A stretch of 35,945 nt of DNA from the NCBI GenBank assembly GCA_002706065.1, contig PAJM01000032.1, positions 20,713 to 56,657 of the forward strand, written 5' to 3'. The notes beneath the pieces were generated by a model that saw only the letters and a list, made by a program, of their open reading frames with translations, was not told the origin of the DNA and did no database searches. The translations under genes and the position numbers were made by a program. This DNA is from Methanobacteriota archaeon. Its GTDB lineage: Archaea; Thermoplasmatota; Poseidoniia; Poseidoniales; Poseidoniaceae. Positions 8,086-16,539 of this stretch are shown here, in pieces. How positions within the stretch are numbered: the first letter of the stretch is position 1; each line of letters starts with the position of its first letter.

Positions 8086-8856
8086 TCACAACCAATCCAA
8101 AATAGCATCTTGTTGAACCAACCAATCATCACTTGCAGCATCGATAATGCTGAAATGATCTCCGGGTAGCCATAGCTTTTGGACATCACAACCCTTAGCG
8201 TTCATTGCTCGAGCATAAGTTTCACTTTGTTCGAGAGGTACGTCAACGTCGCGTTCTCCGTGAATCAGAAGGACCGGTGATTTCGGCGGTAGATCGATCG
8301 GGTTCACCTTTTTCCACAGATCTTCGTTTTCGTACGGAGAACAGCCCATCCACTTGCGGATTGCATCCCCATCATCACTGAGTTTTGCATCATCAGCACC
8401 AAACAAATCAGTGATCGGTGACTGCGCAATTGCCAACCACGGTTTTCGTTCGGCTTTACTTGCCATCAACAGGGCGAGATGGCCACCTGCTGAATGCCCC
8501 ATGACCATGCTTCTGGTAATGTCAATGCCGGGTAAGAGTGCGAGCTGTCCCCATGCACGTAGAACATCTGATAATGTGTCCATCCATACACCTTCATCGC
8601 CTTTTTCCCAGCGTCGAAATTCGATGTTCCAACTTGCAACACCCGCATCACTCAAGGCGTTTGCGATGGGTAGCATAAGTTCAGAGGTGTACTCTTTTTT
8701 CCAGAATCCACCATGAATCAACATAATGCATGGGACACCATGGTCGTTTTGGAAAGGAGATGGATCGGCTGGCATATGCAGATCAGCATATTGCCATGGT
8801 TCTGCGCCCCACTGCATTCGATCGATGGGCATAATGGCCAACTCATGGCGTAACAC
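8086..8856 (-). CDS. Alpha/beta hydrolase, kynurenine-formamidase (arylformamidase)-like
   Basis: HGGFW oxyanion motif, nucleophile elbow GHSAGGHLA, LIHGERDVDVP (Asp), GDHFSI (His); HGGxW is the hallmark of eukaryotic AFMID/BNA7. Confidence 0.7.
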   Translation of the reverse strand: MLRHELAIMPIDRMQWGAEPWQYADLHMPADPSPFQNDHGVPCIMLIHGGFWKKEYTSELMLPIANALSDAGVASWNIEFRRWEKGDEGVWMDTLSDVLRAWGQLALLPGIDITRSMVMGHSAGGHLALLMASKAERKPWLAIAQSPITDLFGADDAKLSDDGDAIRKWMGCSPYENEDLWKKVNPIDLPPKSPVLLIHGERDVDVPLEQSETYARAMNAKGCDVQKLWLPGDHFSIIDAASDDWLVQQDAILDWL

Positions 8857-10243
8857 GATGACGGTCGCGTGGGAACAAGACGGTTTCTCGAACGTTACGT
8901 GACCCGGTGAGCACCATCAAGAGACGTGCGACTCCGAGCCCCCACCCCGCATGAGGCGGCGCACCAAAGCGGAATCCATCGGTGTAAAAGGAGAACTCTT
9001 CGGGGTTGAGTCCTTTGCTACGAAGGTTCTCTTCCAACACGTCGACATTGTGTTCTCGCTGTCCGCCACTTGTCATTTCATCTCGACCGTAATTGAGGTC
9101 AAATCCTCGGCTGAGTTGTTCGCCCGTAACACCATTTTCGCCTGGAACGTGGTGGATGTAGAACGGTTTCATTTCCATTGGCCAGCGTGGCAAGAAATGG
9201 AAGCCAGGGTACTTGGCTGCGATAATATCGCAATGAGATGAATCAATATCATCTCCCCACTTGATTGTTTCACCCGCATCTTGAATCATTTGGATGGCCT
9301 CACAGTAGTCGATACGGGGGAAGGGAACACTCGGGACATCGACTGAAATTGGTTCCAACTCTTGTGTGATTCGATATTCGTTGATGATATCGATGTGTTC
9401 CTGATCGTGTTCAGCGACCGATTTCCATATGTGATGAATCATCCGTTCCTGAACCCCCATGACGTCTTCGTCCGTCATCCATGCTGCTTCGATATCAAAG
9501 GAGATGAATTCATTCAAATGTCGGTATGTGTCGTGGTTTTCAGCACGGAAGGCGGGCCCAATTTCGAACACTCGTTCCATGCCGCCAAGTACTGCAAGTT
9601 GCTTGTAGAGTTGTGGACTTTGCGAAAGGAAGGCTGGCGTATCGAAGTACATCATAGGGAAGAGGTTGGTTCCACCTTCTGAGGCTGAGGCGATGATCTT
9701 CGGTGTATTGATTTCTTTGAATCCTTCAGTGATGAGATGCTCTCTGCCGTATTGTAAAACTCGCGCACGCAATGTGAACATGGCATTAACATGTGCACGA
9801 CGGAGATCGAGGAAGCGGTTATCGAGACGTGTGTCAAGTCCAATTGAAACGGTGTCTGTAATGCCAAGGGGAAGAGGAACATTTGCTCGTGTCAAGACGT
9901 TCACTTCGCTGGCGACAATTTCGTATGCTGGCGGCGGTGCTGTTTCCCCTTCCTTGAGTTTTGGTGGGCGTTTCTGAGCGACAGTTCCCTTGAATTGAAG
10001 CGTCGATTCACGGGTCATCCGTTGGACAAGATCGAGATTCTCATCACCAATGGTGTCGCCTTTGAGGAACACTTGGAGTTTCCCGGTACCGTCGCGCAAG
10101 TCGACAAAGCAGATGGCACCCTTACCGCGATTCGCTTCCATGAAGCCGCAAACTGTAACTTCAGTCCCGACGAGTTCAATTCCTTTCTCTTGGATTTCGC
10201 CCAGCGTGTGGGTTCGGTATGCAGTAGGGTACCAGTCAGCCAT
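8843..10243 (-). CDS. aspS: Aspartyl-tRNA synthetase, archaeal type (class II)
   Basis: OB-fold N-term, FRAENHDTYRHLNEF motif 2, FDLNYGRDEMTSGGQREHN, GAPPHAGWGLGVARLLMVLTGSRNVRETVLFPRDRHRVTP motif 3; 466 aa without the bacterial GAD insertion. Confidence 0.95.
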   Translation of the reverse strand: MADWYPTAYRTHTLGEIQEKGIELVGTEVTVCGFMEANRGKGAICFVDLRDGTGKLQVFLKGDTIGDENLDLVQRMTRESTLQFKGTVAQKRPPKLKEGETAPPPAYEIVASEVNVLTRANVPLPLGITDTVSIGLDTRLDNRFLDLRRAHVNAMFTLRARVLQYGREHLITEGFKEINTPKIIASASEGGTNLFPMMYFDTPAFLSQSPQLYKQLAVLGGMERVFEIGPAFRAENHDTYRHLNEFISFDIEAAWMTDEDVMGVQERMIHHIWKSVAEHDQEHIDIINEYRITQELEPISVDVPSVPFPRIDYCEAIQMIQDAGETIKWGDDIDSSHCDIIAAKYPGFHFLPRWPMEMKPFYIHHVPGENGVTGEQLSRGFDLNYGRDEMTSGGQREHNVDVLEENLRSKGLNPEEFSFYTDGFRFGAPPHAGWGLGVARLLMVLTGSRNVRETVLFPRDRHRVTP

Positions 10244-10340
10244 GTCAATTCCTACGTGATGTTCCTAAAATAGCAATCGCAGAAAACAATTCCTTTCCAA
10301 AAACCAAACCTTTGATAATGTGAATCCAAGCGGTTGGAGC

Positions 10341-11585
10341 ATGACACAGCGGATGTTCAGCTCCGAATCAGTAACTGCAGGTCACCCAGACAAGGTCTGT
10401 GATGCTGTATCCGATGCCATTGTCGATGCCTGTTTGGAGCGAGATCCAAACGCCCGCGTCGCCGTTGAGACGTGTGTGAAAGGCACGCCCGAAAAAAGCG
10501 TGATTATCCTTGCTGGCGAAGTTTCTCTCGAAGGAGACACTCCTGATTATGCGGCCATTGCTCGAAAAGCCGCAGCGGATATCGGCTACACATCTCACGA
10601 GATTGGAATGGACGCAACAAATGAATCTCTCTGCGATGTTTTGGTGTATGTCACAACGCAATCCACATTCATCAATCAGGGTGTTGACAGAGACAACATC
10701 GACTCCCAAGGGGCAGGCGACCAAGGCCTGATGTTTGGTTATGCGTGCGATGAAACTGAGGCATACGATGATCTCAAAGGACGATACTTTCCGCTCGCAG
10801 CAGCCCTTTCTCAGCGCCTCTCTCGTCGACTGAAAACGGTTCGGGAAGACAACACCCTGCCATGGGCAAGGCCAGATGGAAAAACACAGGTGACGGTGGC
10901 GTACAACGAGGATGGGTCCATTCTCGGCGTGGACACCGTCGTCATTGCGATTCAACACGACAAGCATCTTAAAGACCGGTTTGAAGGGTCTGTGGAAGCC
11001 GAGCTTGCGCACATTCGTCAGGAGATTTCTAAGCACGTCGTCGAAACAACAATTCCCCAAGAATTGCTTCTTCCGGGATACAAATTGGTCGTCAATGGAA
11101 CCGGCCGCTTCGCAGATCCAGGTGGCCCCTACGCTGACGCTGGTCTTACGGGCCGCAAAATCATCGTCGACACTTACGGCGGTATGGGACGACACGGGGG
11201 TGGGGCATTTAGCGGAAAGGACCCTTCAAAGGTCGACAGAAGTGCTGCCTACGCCGCCCGTTGGGCTGCGAAACACGTCGTTGCAGCTGGATTGGCAACG
11301 AAATTTGAGATTCAATTGGCTTACGTCATCGGCGTCGCAGAACCTGTAAGTTTGATGGTTGATTCATTTGGAACCGGACGTGTTTCTGATGAATTACTTG
11401 CAAAGCGAGTTGAAGCAACCTTTGATTTCCGACCTGCGGCTATCGCCAGAGATTTGAATCTCCTGCGTCCAATCTACAGCGAAACATCATCAGGCGGTCA
11501 TTTCGGAAGAATTCCCACCGATGATGGTCATTTCCCTTGGGAGCGTATCGATTCGGCTCGCATTGAAAACTTGCTTCAATCGTGA
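10341..11585 (+). CDS. metK: S-adenosylmethionine synthetase, bacterial/eukaryotic type
   Basis: FSSESVTAGHPDKVCDAVSDAIVDA, GAGDQGLMFGYA, DTYGGMGRHGGGAFSGKDPSKVDRSAAYAARWAAKHVVAAGLA. ATG at 10341 preferred over the upstream GTG at 10320. Confidence 0.95.
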   Translation: MTQRMFSSESVTAGHPDKVCDAVSDAIVDACLERDPNARVAVETCVKGTPEKSVIILAGEVSLEGDTPDYAAIARKAAADIGYTSHEIGMDATNESLCDVLVYVTTQSTFINQGVDRDNIDSQGAGDQGLMFGYACDETEAYDDLKGRYFPLAAALSQRLSRRLKTVREDNTLPWARPDGKTQVTVAYNEDGSILGVDTVVIAIQHDKHLKDRFEGSVEAELAHIRQEISKHVVETTIPQELLLPGYKLVVNGTGRFADPGGPYADAGLTGRKIIVDTYGGMGRHGGGAFSGKDPSKVDRSAAYAARWAAKHVVAAGLATKFEIQLAYVIGVAEPVSLMVDSFGTGRVSDELLAKRVEATFDFRPAAIARDLNLLRPIYSETSSGGHFGRIPTDDGHFPWERIDSARIENLLQS

Positions 11586-11646
11586 ACTTTCAAGACCTGA
11601 AGCCGATTCGCTCAAGTGCTGTTAACACCTCGCAGGCATTGGTCCC

Positions 11647-14600
11647 ATGTCCAAACTCTCCGTTCGTGCGTTCGTTCTGGTCACAATAATGTTGCTTGCA
11701 AGCGCATCGCCTCTTGCACAATTTACCAAAGCAGACCCTGAAATCGAACTACAAGTCGACATGAGTCACATGATTCTCGTTCCTGGAGAATCAATGAACC
11801 TCACGCTAACCATTGAGAACAACGGTTCTTCGATTGAGACCTACGACATTGAAGTTGCATCCCCAGGTCTTTCCTCTTTGTGGGCTGCAACGCCTTCGGC
11901 TAATTCCGTGTCGAATGTGCTGCCGACGTACAACGCGACGACGACCATCGTTGTTCAACTGGCAGAAACAGCAACACCAAGCGATAACGGAATGTTCACA
12001 CTCTTCGCCAACGAGAGCGATGGCAGTGCTTCATCGTCGATTGATGTTTACGTTAGCGTCGCCATTGTCTACAACCCACACCTCGATGCAACCGGCGTTG
12101 GTGATCAAGGCTTGTTGGCTCTACAACCTGGACAAACGGTTGATTTGTCGATTCCAGTTAGTAATCATGGTTCCGTTATGGATTCCTATCTTCTTAACGT
12201 CGGAGAGGAGCCTGACCTTACAGGCTGGTGGGCAAATTATTCTTCAAGTGGCTCAACAAACACGACGAACGCTCCTCCAGCATGGTCGATCTCCGTGAGC
12301 GATGTCCTTACGTTTGGAAATTCATACACCTCTGCAAATGGCCTTTCATCCATGCTGGAAGAACTTCTACGTAGTGCGAACAGTCCAAGCAACACCTCGG
12401 ATTTTACCACTGGGGGATGGACGATTGCTGACCACTGGGATGATGTCAACACCTCTGGAAGCGCTCAAAACCTTTCACTCGCATCTGGCGTTTGGGATAC
12501 AGTAGTTGTTCAGGATCAGTCACAAATACCTGGTTTCCCAAGAACTCATTCCGATTGGTTAGCAAGCAAAAACGGTAGCATCAATCTCGCAGATCGCATC
12601 GATTCGGAAGGTTCTGCTATGATGCTGATGATGACGTGGGGTCGACGCAACGGTGATGCAAGCAACCCAACGCTCTATCCCAATTATACCGTTATGCAGG
12701 ATCGACTGGAAGAAGGTTACATCGATTATCGGGACAACATCTCGCTGTCAACATCTGCTGAAATTTACATCGCTCCAGTTGGCCTTGCATTCAAGCACAT
12801 CTACGATTCAATCATAGCATCAGGTGGCAACCCGCTCTCTCCGACATCAACTTTCCATGGGCTGTATGTTACAGATGGAAGCCACCCATCGACCTCAGGC
12901 TCGTACCTTACTGCATGCGTTCTATTTGCAGCATTGACAGGCGATTCCCCAGTTGGATTAACCGACAATACAACGATGGATGCGACTCTACGTCTAACGC
13001 TACAGCAGGCAGCAGCTGAAGTCGTATTCAATGGCTCTACTGCCTACAGTTATCCTTGGGAATCTTCGGGATCGATTCAGGCCACGAATCAGCATTCGAG
13101 TTTCCCAACCGGTTGGGAAGTTCGATGGCTAGATGACCAAATAGAGAATGTTTCAGCAAACAATCAAGAAACTGCAACCTTGCGTATCTCCATTCCTTCG
13201 GATGCCAGTCCAGGTGCAACCGGGGTGCGTCTCTATGCAGGATCACTGTTTGGAAATCTAACCACGTCAACGCTCATGGTGGTTGATGTTCAAGCAAATT
13301 ATGATTTGCAAGTCGATTTCCTCAACGGTGATGATGAATTCCTACCTGGTCAACAAACCAACTCATCGCTGCGGTTAACCAACATCGGTACAACCTCTGC
13401 TTCCTTTGACTATGCGTTAACCGTACTCTCAGGGCCGTGTACTGCAGCACTTTTGTCGTATGCATCAACGATCGATGTTGATGCAAACGATGACCTCCCC
13501 TTCCAGGTGGATGTTGGCTCAACAGCGAACGTTGGCGACGTTTGCTCCCTACGTGTGACGGCGACACTTGGCTCCGATTCTGCAGTCTCGTTCGTACGCG
13601 ATTTCTCATTCGAGGTGGACCGTGAAATCGCCTTCGTTCTCCAAGGTCCAAGTGGACCCTCTGTAATCGATCCAGATGTTGAATCCACCATCGAAGTTCG
13701 AGTGTTCAATACAGGTACAGAATCCGAGACCTTCTCATTGCAAATCAACAGCAACGCTTCTTCACCGGTTACGCTGGTCCTTGATTCTCCGTCCTCAGTT
13801 GCCGTAGCCGCTGATGCTTCAGCGGTTTGGACATTAACAGCAACTGCAACAGAAGGTTCACTCGGCATCTATGAACGCCTTGTCACCGTGACACATGATT
13901 CATTGCTTAGCCAAAACCTCACCTTGGAATTTGATGTTCAATCGTCGGCAAGTCTCGCTCTTCAAGGACCACTCGATGGAAGAATCGTCGTCCAGTCTGG
14001 AGAAGATTCATCCGTTACACTTCACATAGAAAACGATGGCACGTCAGACTTGCTGCTCGATACGTTCACCATTTCTGGATTGCCCGGTGGTGTCGATGCA
14101 GTATTGCCCGATGTTAACGGAATTCTTCTCGAAGCAGGAGCATCACAGAACGTTTCGCTCAGTGTGAGCGCTTCAGCAGCAACGAGCGCACGAACCGATT
14201 CGCTTACGCTTCGCTTGTATTCGGATGATGCAGAAGCGTTGCTTGTCATTGAATTGCAAGTTGTTGATCGAACACTTGCACAATTGAGCCCGAATACCAA
14301 CCAAATCATAGCCGGCCCATCAGCACCGACCAACGTCACCATTGAAGTCACGAACATAGGTACTTTGCAGGACACATTCCTCTTGTCAATCGGTGCAGGT
14401 GAAACATCGAATTACTTTGAACTCTCATTGTCGGCAACATCTGTGAACCTCGGAATTGGTCAATCTGAGACGGTGGTATTGAGTGTGCGCGAGACAGCAA
14501 TTGGTGCAAATGCCAACGGATTGCCAATCAACATTGTTGCCACATCGACACTCGACCCGTCATCGACCGATGTCACACTTCTCACCCTCATCCCAATGAC

Positions 14601-15633
14601 TGCAAGTTCCTCCTTGACCGTCCTTACCGATTCCTCATCGGCAGAGGCGTCGGGAACCATTGAAGGAACCTTGATCGTCACAAATACTGGTAACAGTGTC
14701 GACGTTTTCTCCCTTTCATCGGTTGGTCTCGATTGTGACCTTGAATCCTCAGTCCTGCTTCAACCGGGTTCATCAACTCTTGAACTTCCTTGGTCATGCG
14801 ACGTTCCATCCGATGCTCTTGCCGGAGCAAATGCCTTCAGTTTCAGAGCAGTATCGAGTGCTCGTTCGGACGCAATTGAAAACGAAGCAGTTGTCTACAC
14901 AATCGATGCAACATGGAACGTCGATTCGGTTGTTGCACTGTCGATTGACAACACCGACTTGCAGATTCCTTACTTAGGGGGTTCATCGCTGACGTTAACG
15001 GTCACCAACCTCGCAAACATCGCAATTTCTGGTAAACTCACAACGGTTGGTATTGGAGATGGCCTCCTTGACATTCGTTTGAACAACACATTGGGAGAAG
15101 TGACCGATTCCTTTGCTCTTGAACCTGGTGCATCAGAAATTTTTGTTCTTCGATTCAATTCCCTGACAACCGATCAATTGGATGCTGAACTTCGTGTTCG
15201 AGCTCTTGTTCAAATTGATGGAAGCAGTGAAAATGCGGAGTCTGAGGTCATCGAAATTACCGTAAGTGGAAAATCCGAGCCGCCTCAGGGTATCACGCTC
15301 GCTGGCATCGAACTCGGAAAAACCACGACGTTGCAACTCATCGCCTTCGGCTATGTTTTGTTTGGTCTTGCAGTCATGGTGATCCGACTTCGCAAACCAC
15401 GTGCACCGAGAACAGAAGATGAAGACGGGACTGAAGAGGAAGAGGAAGAGGCCAAACAGTACGCACTCGGACCAAATGAATGCCGTATGGATTCAAACCG
15501 TCGCATATCATGTCCATCCTGTGATGCTCGATTGGCGGTACCTGGTGGGAATGAACCACCGTTCCGCTTCCAATGTCCGACCTGTGATTCCAACATCAGA
15601 GTCGTGGAATATGGATCTTCACCCAAATTCTGA
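11647..15633 (+). CDS. Giant secreted/cell-surface protein: signal peptide, Ig-like/CARDB-like repeats, embedded SGNH-hydrolase-like domain, C-terminal TM and cytosolic zinc-ribbon tail
   Basis: N-terminal signal (VLVTIMLLASASPLAQFTKA); SGNH blocks VLTFGNSYTSANGL / VVVQDQSQIPGF / DGSHPS; repeated 'NxGtxxDtFxLs' modules; TM LIAFGYVLFGLAVMVIRLRK, then acidic stretch and CPSC...CPTC. Confidence 0.8.
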   Translation: MSKLSVRAFVLVTIMLLASASPLAQFTKADPEIELQVDMSHMILVPGESMNLTLTIENNGSSIETYDIEVASPGLSSLWAATPSANSVSNVLPTYNATTTIVVQLAETATPSDNGMFTLFANESDGSASSSIDVYVSVAIVYNPHLDATGVGDQGLLALQPGQTVDLSIPVSNHGSVMDSYLLNVGEEPDLTGWWANYSSSGSTNTTNAPPAWSISVSDVLTFGNSYTSANGLSSMLEELLRSANSPSNTSDFTTGGWTIADHWDDVNTSGSAQNLSLASGVWDTVVVQDQSQIPGFPRTHSDWLASKNGSINLADRIDSEGSAMMLMMTWGRRNGDASNPTLYPNYTVMQDRLEEGYIDYRDNISLSTSAEIYIAPVGLAFKHIYDSIIASGGNPLSPTSTFHGLYVTDGSHPSTSGSYLTACVLFAALTGDSPVGLTDNTTMDATLRLTLQQAAAEVVFNGSTAYSYPWESSGSIQATNQHSSFPTGWEVRWLDDQIENVSANNQETATLRISIPSDASPGATGVRLYAGSLFGNLTTSTLMVVDVQANYDLQVDFLNGDDEFLPGQQTNSSLRLTNIGTTSASFDYALTVLSGPCTAALLSYASTIDVDANDDLPFQVDVGSTANVGDVCSLRVTATLGSDSAVSFVRDFSFEVDREIAFVLQGPSGPSVIDPDVESTIEVRVFNTGTESETFSLQINSNASSPVTLVLDSPSSVAVAADASAVWTLTATATEGSLGIYERLVTVTHDSLLSQNLTLEFDVQSSASLALQGPLDGRIVVQSGEDSSVTLHIENDGTSDLLLDTFTISGLPGGVDAVLPDVNGILLEAGASQNVSLSVSASAATSARTDSLTLRLYSDDAEALLVIELQVVDRTLAQLSPNTNQIIAGPSAPTNVTIEVTNIGTLQDTFLLSIGAGETSNYFELSLSATSVNLGIGQSETVVLSVRETAIGANANGLPINIVATSTLDPSSTDVTLLTLIPMTASSSLTVLTDSSSAEASGTIEGTLIVTNTGNSVDVFSLSSVGLDCDLESSVLLQPGSSTLELPWSCDVPSDALAGANAFSFRAVSSARSDAIENEAVVYTIDATWNVDSVVALSIDNTDLQIPYLGGSSLTLTVTNLANIAISGKLTTVGIGDGLLDIRLNNTLGEVTDSFALEPGASEIFVLRFNSLTTDQLDAELRVRALVQIDGSSENAESEVIEITVSGKSEPPQGITLAGIELGKTTTLQLIAFGYVLFGLAVMVIRLRKPRAPRTEDEDGTEEEEEEAKQYALGPNECRMDSNRRISCPSCDARLAVPGGNEPPFRFQCPTCDSNIRVVEYGSSPKF

Positions 15634-16422
15634 TCAGTTTTTGCGTTGAGCGATTAAGAGAAATGCTGTGTGGCCGAACGGCCCGTTGACCGGGCGTACC
15701 CCTCCTTTGCTTGCTTTGCCCCATTCGCGTTCGATAACTTCGCCTGCCCATTCGATTTCAAGTCCAGATTCTTCGCATGCAGTCCATGCGTCCTCAAGTT
15801 GGCTTGAAACCGGGCAGTAGCATGAGATTCGAGCGCCGATTTTGAGGAGATGAGCCACTGACTTGATTGCAGCAGTGTGTTCTGGAAGGTCCAGTAAAAT
15901 AGCATCGACTTCGTTGACAACTGCTTCAATCTCACCAACCGAGGATTCAATCATCCCATGAATGTGTGAATGTTTTGGGAATTCCGTTAGGGCACGGGCA
16001 AGTGTTTGCAAATTTTCGAGACCAACACTGGAATGCTCTTCTCTTGGTTCAACCGTAATCAGATGGCCTGACCCCCCCATGACTCGTGCCAAATGCATGG
16101 ATTGTCCTGCTGATCCTAATCCTGCTTCGAGGACAACATCTGCAGGGCCAATTCCCAGGCGAGCGATAAGAACTCCTGCATCTTTTGAGCCAATTGTTTG
16201 TGCTCGCCGTTTCATGCCAAGAATTAATTCAGGTAAGCGCGGTGGGAGGTGTGTGAAAATCTTCGAGCCAATCTGGACCTCCTTCCCGTATTCAACGGTG
16301 TCAATTGTTGCCTTAGGATTGAACACTCCGATACCTTTGATTTTGACACTCTCATCAACAACTTCGACGATGAAGACACGACCATTTTCTTCAACCAAAG
16401 CCGTGATTGGAGGTTCTGCCAT
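15634..16422 (-). CDS. trmI: tRNA (adenine-N1)-methyltransferase, TrmI/Trm61-like
   Basis: Class I SAM MTase: ADVVLEAGLGSAGQSMHLARVMGGSGHLITVEPREEH, AILLDLPEHTAAI, ISCYCPVSSQLEDAW; TrmI family architecture with N-terminal beta domain. Confidence 0.85.
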   Translation of the reverse strand: MAEPPITALVEENGRVFIVEVVDESVKIKGIGVFNPKATIDTVEYGKEVQIGSKIFTHLPPRLPELILGMKRRAQTIGSKDAGVLIARLGIGPADVVLEAGLGSAGQSMHLARVMGGSGHLITVEPREEHSSVGLENLQTLARALTEFPKHSHIHGMIESSVGEIEAVVNEVDAILLDLPEHTAAIKSVAHLLKIGARISCYCPVSSQLEDAWTACEESGLEIEWAGEVIEREWGKASKGGVRPVNGPFGHTAFLLIAQRKN

Positions 16423-16510
16423 GGTTTGCCCGATGTCCCATTAGGCATCAGACTTTTCCAATATCTATCCTAAAATACGGATAAATTTGTCGAAACGGGA
16501 ACAGACTACC

Positions 16511-16520
16511 ATTATATAAT
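16511..16520 (+). promoter_or_regulatory. Archaeal TATA box for the 16540 gene, probably giving a leaderless transcript
   Basis: attatataat centred ~24-25 bp upstream of ATG 16540. Confidence 0.6.
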
Positions 16521-16539
16521 GTGTAGAAATGGGATTATT

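Noticed and set aside
1-8900. Catabolic region as a mobile genetic island
   Set aside because: No integrase, transposase, inverted repeats or tRNA-associated att site visible; genes are interleaved with panB on mixed strands.
10368-11195. 275-aa antisense ORF on the minus strand opposite metK
   Set aside because: Lies wholly within the unambiguous metK gene; no recognisable domain; shadow ORF produced by codon bias.
12500-15300. Possible tandem DNA repeats or CRISPR-like array in the giant gene
   Set aside because: Repetition is at the protein-fold level (Ig/CARDB-like modules) without conserved nucleotide repeats or spacers.
15418-15452. GAA/GAG-rich tract as a possible DNA repeat
   Set aside because: Explained by an in-frame acidic stretch (EDEDGTEEEEEEA) in the surface protein; not an array.
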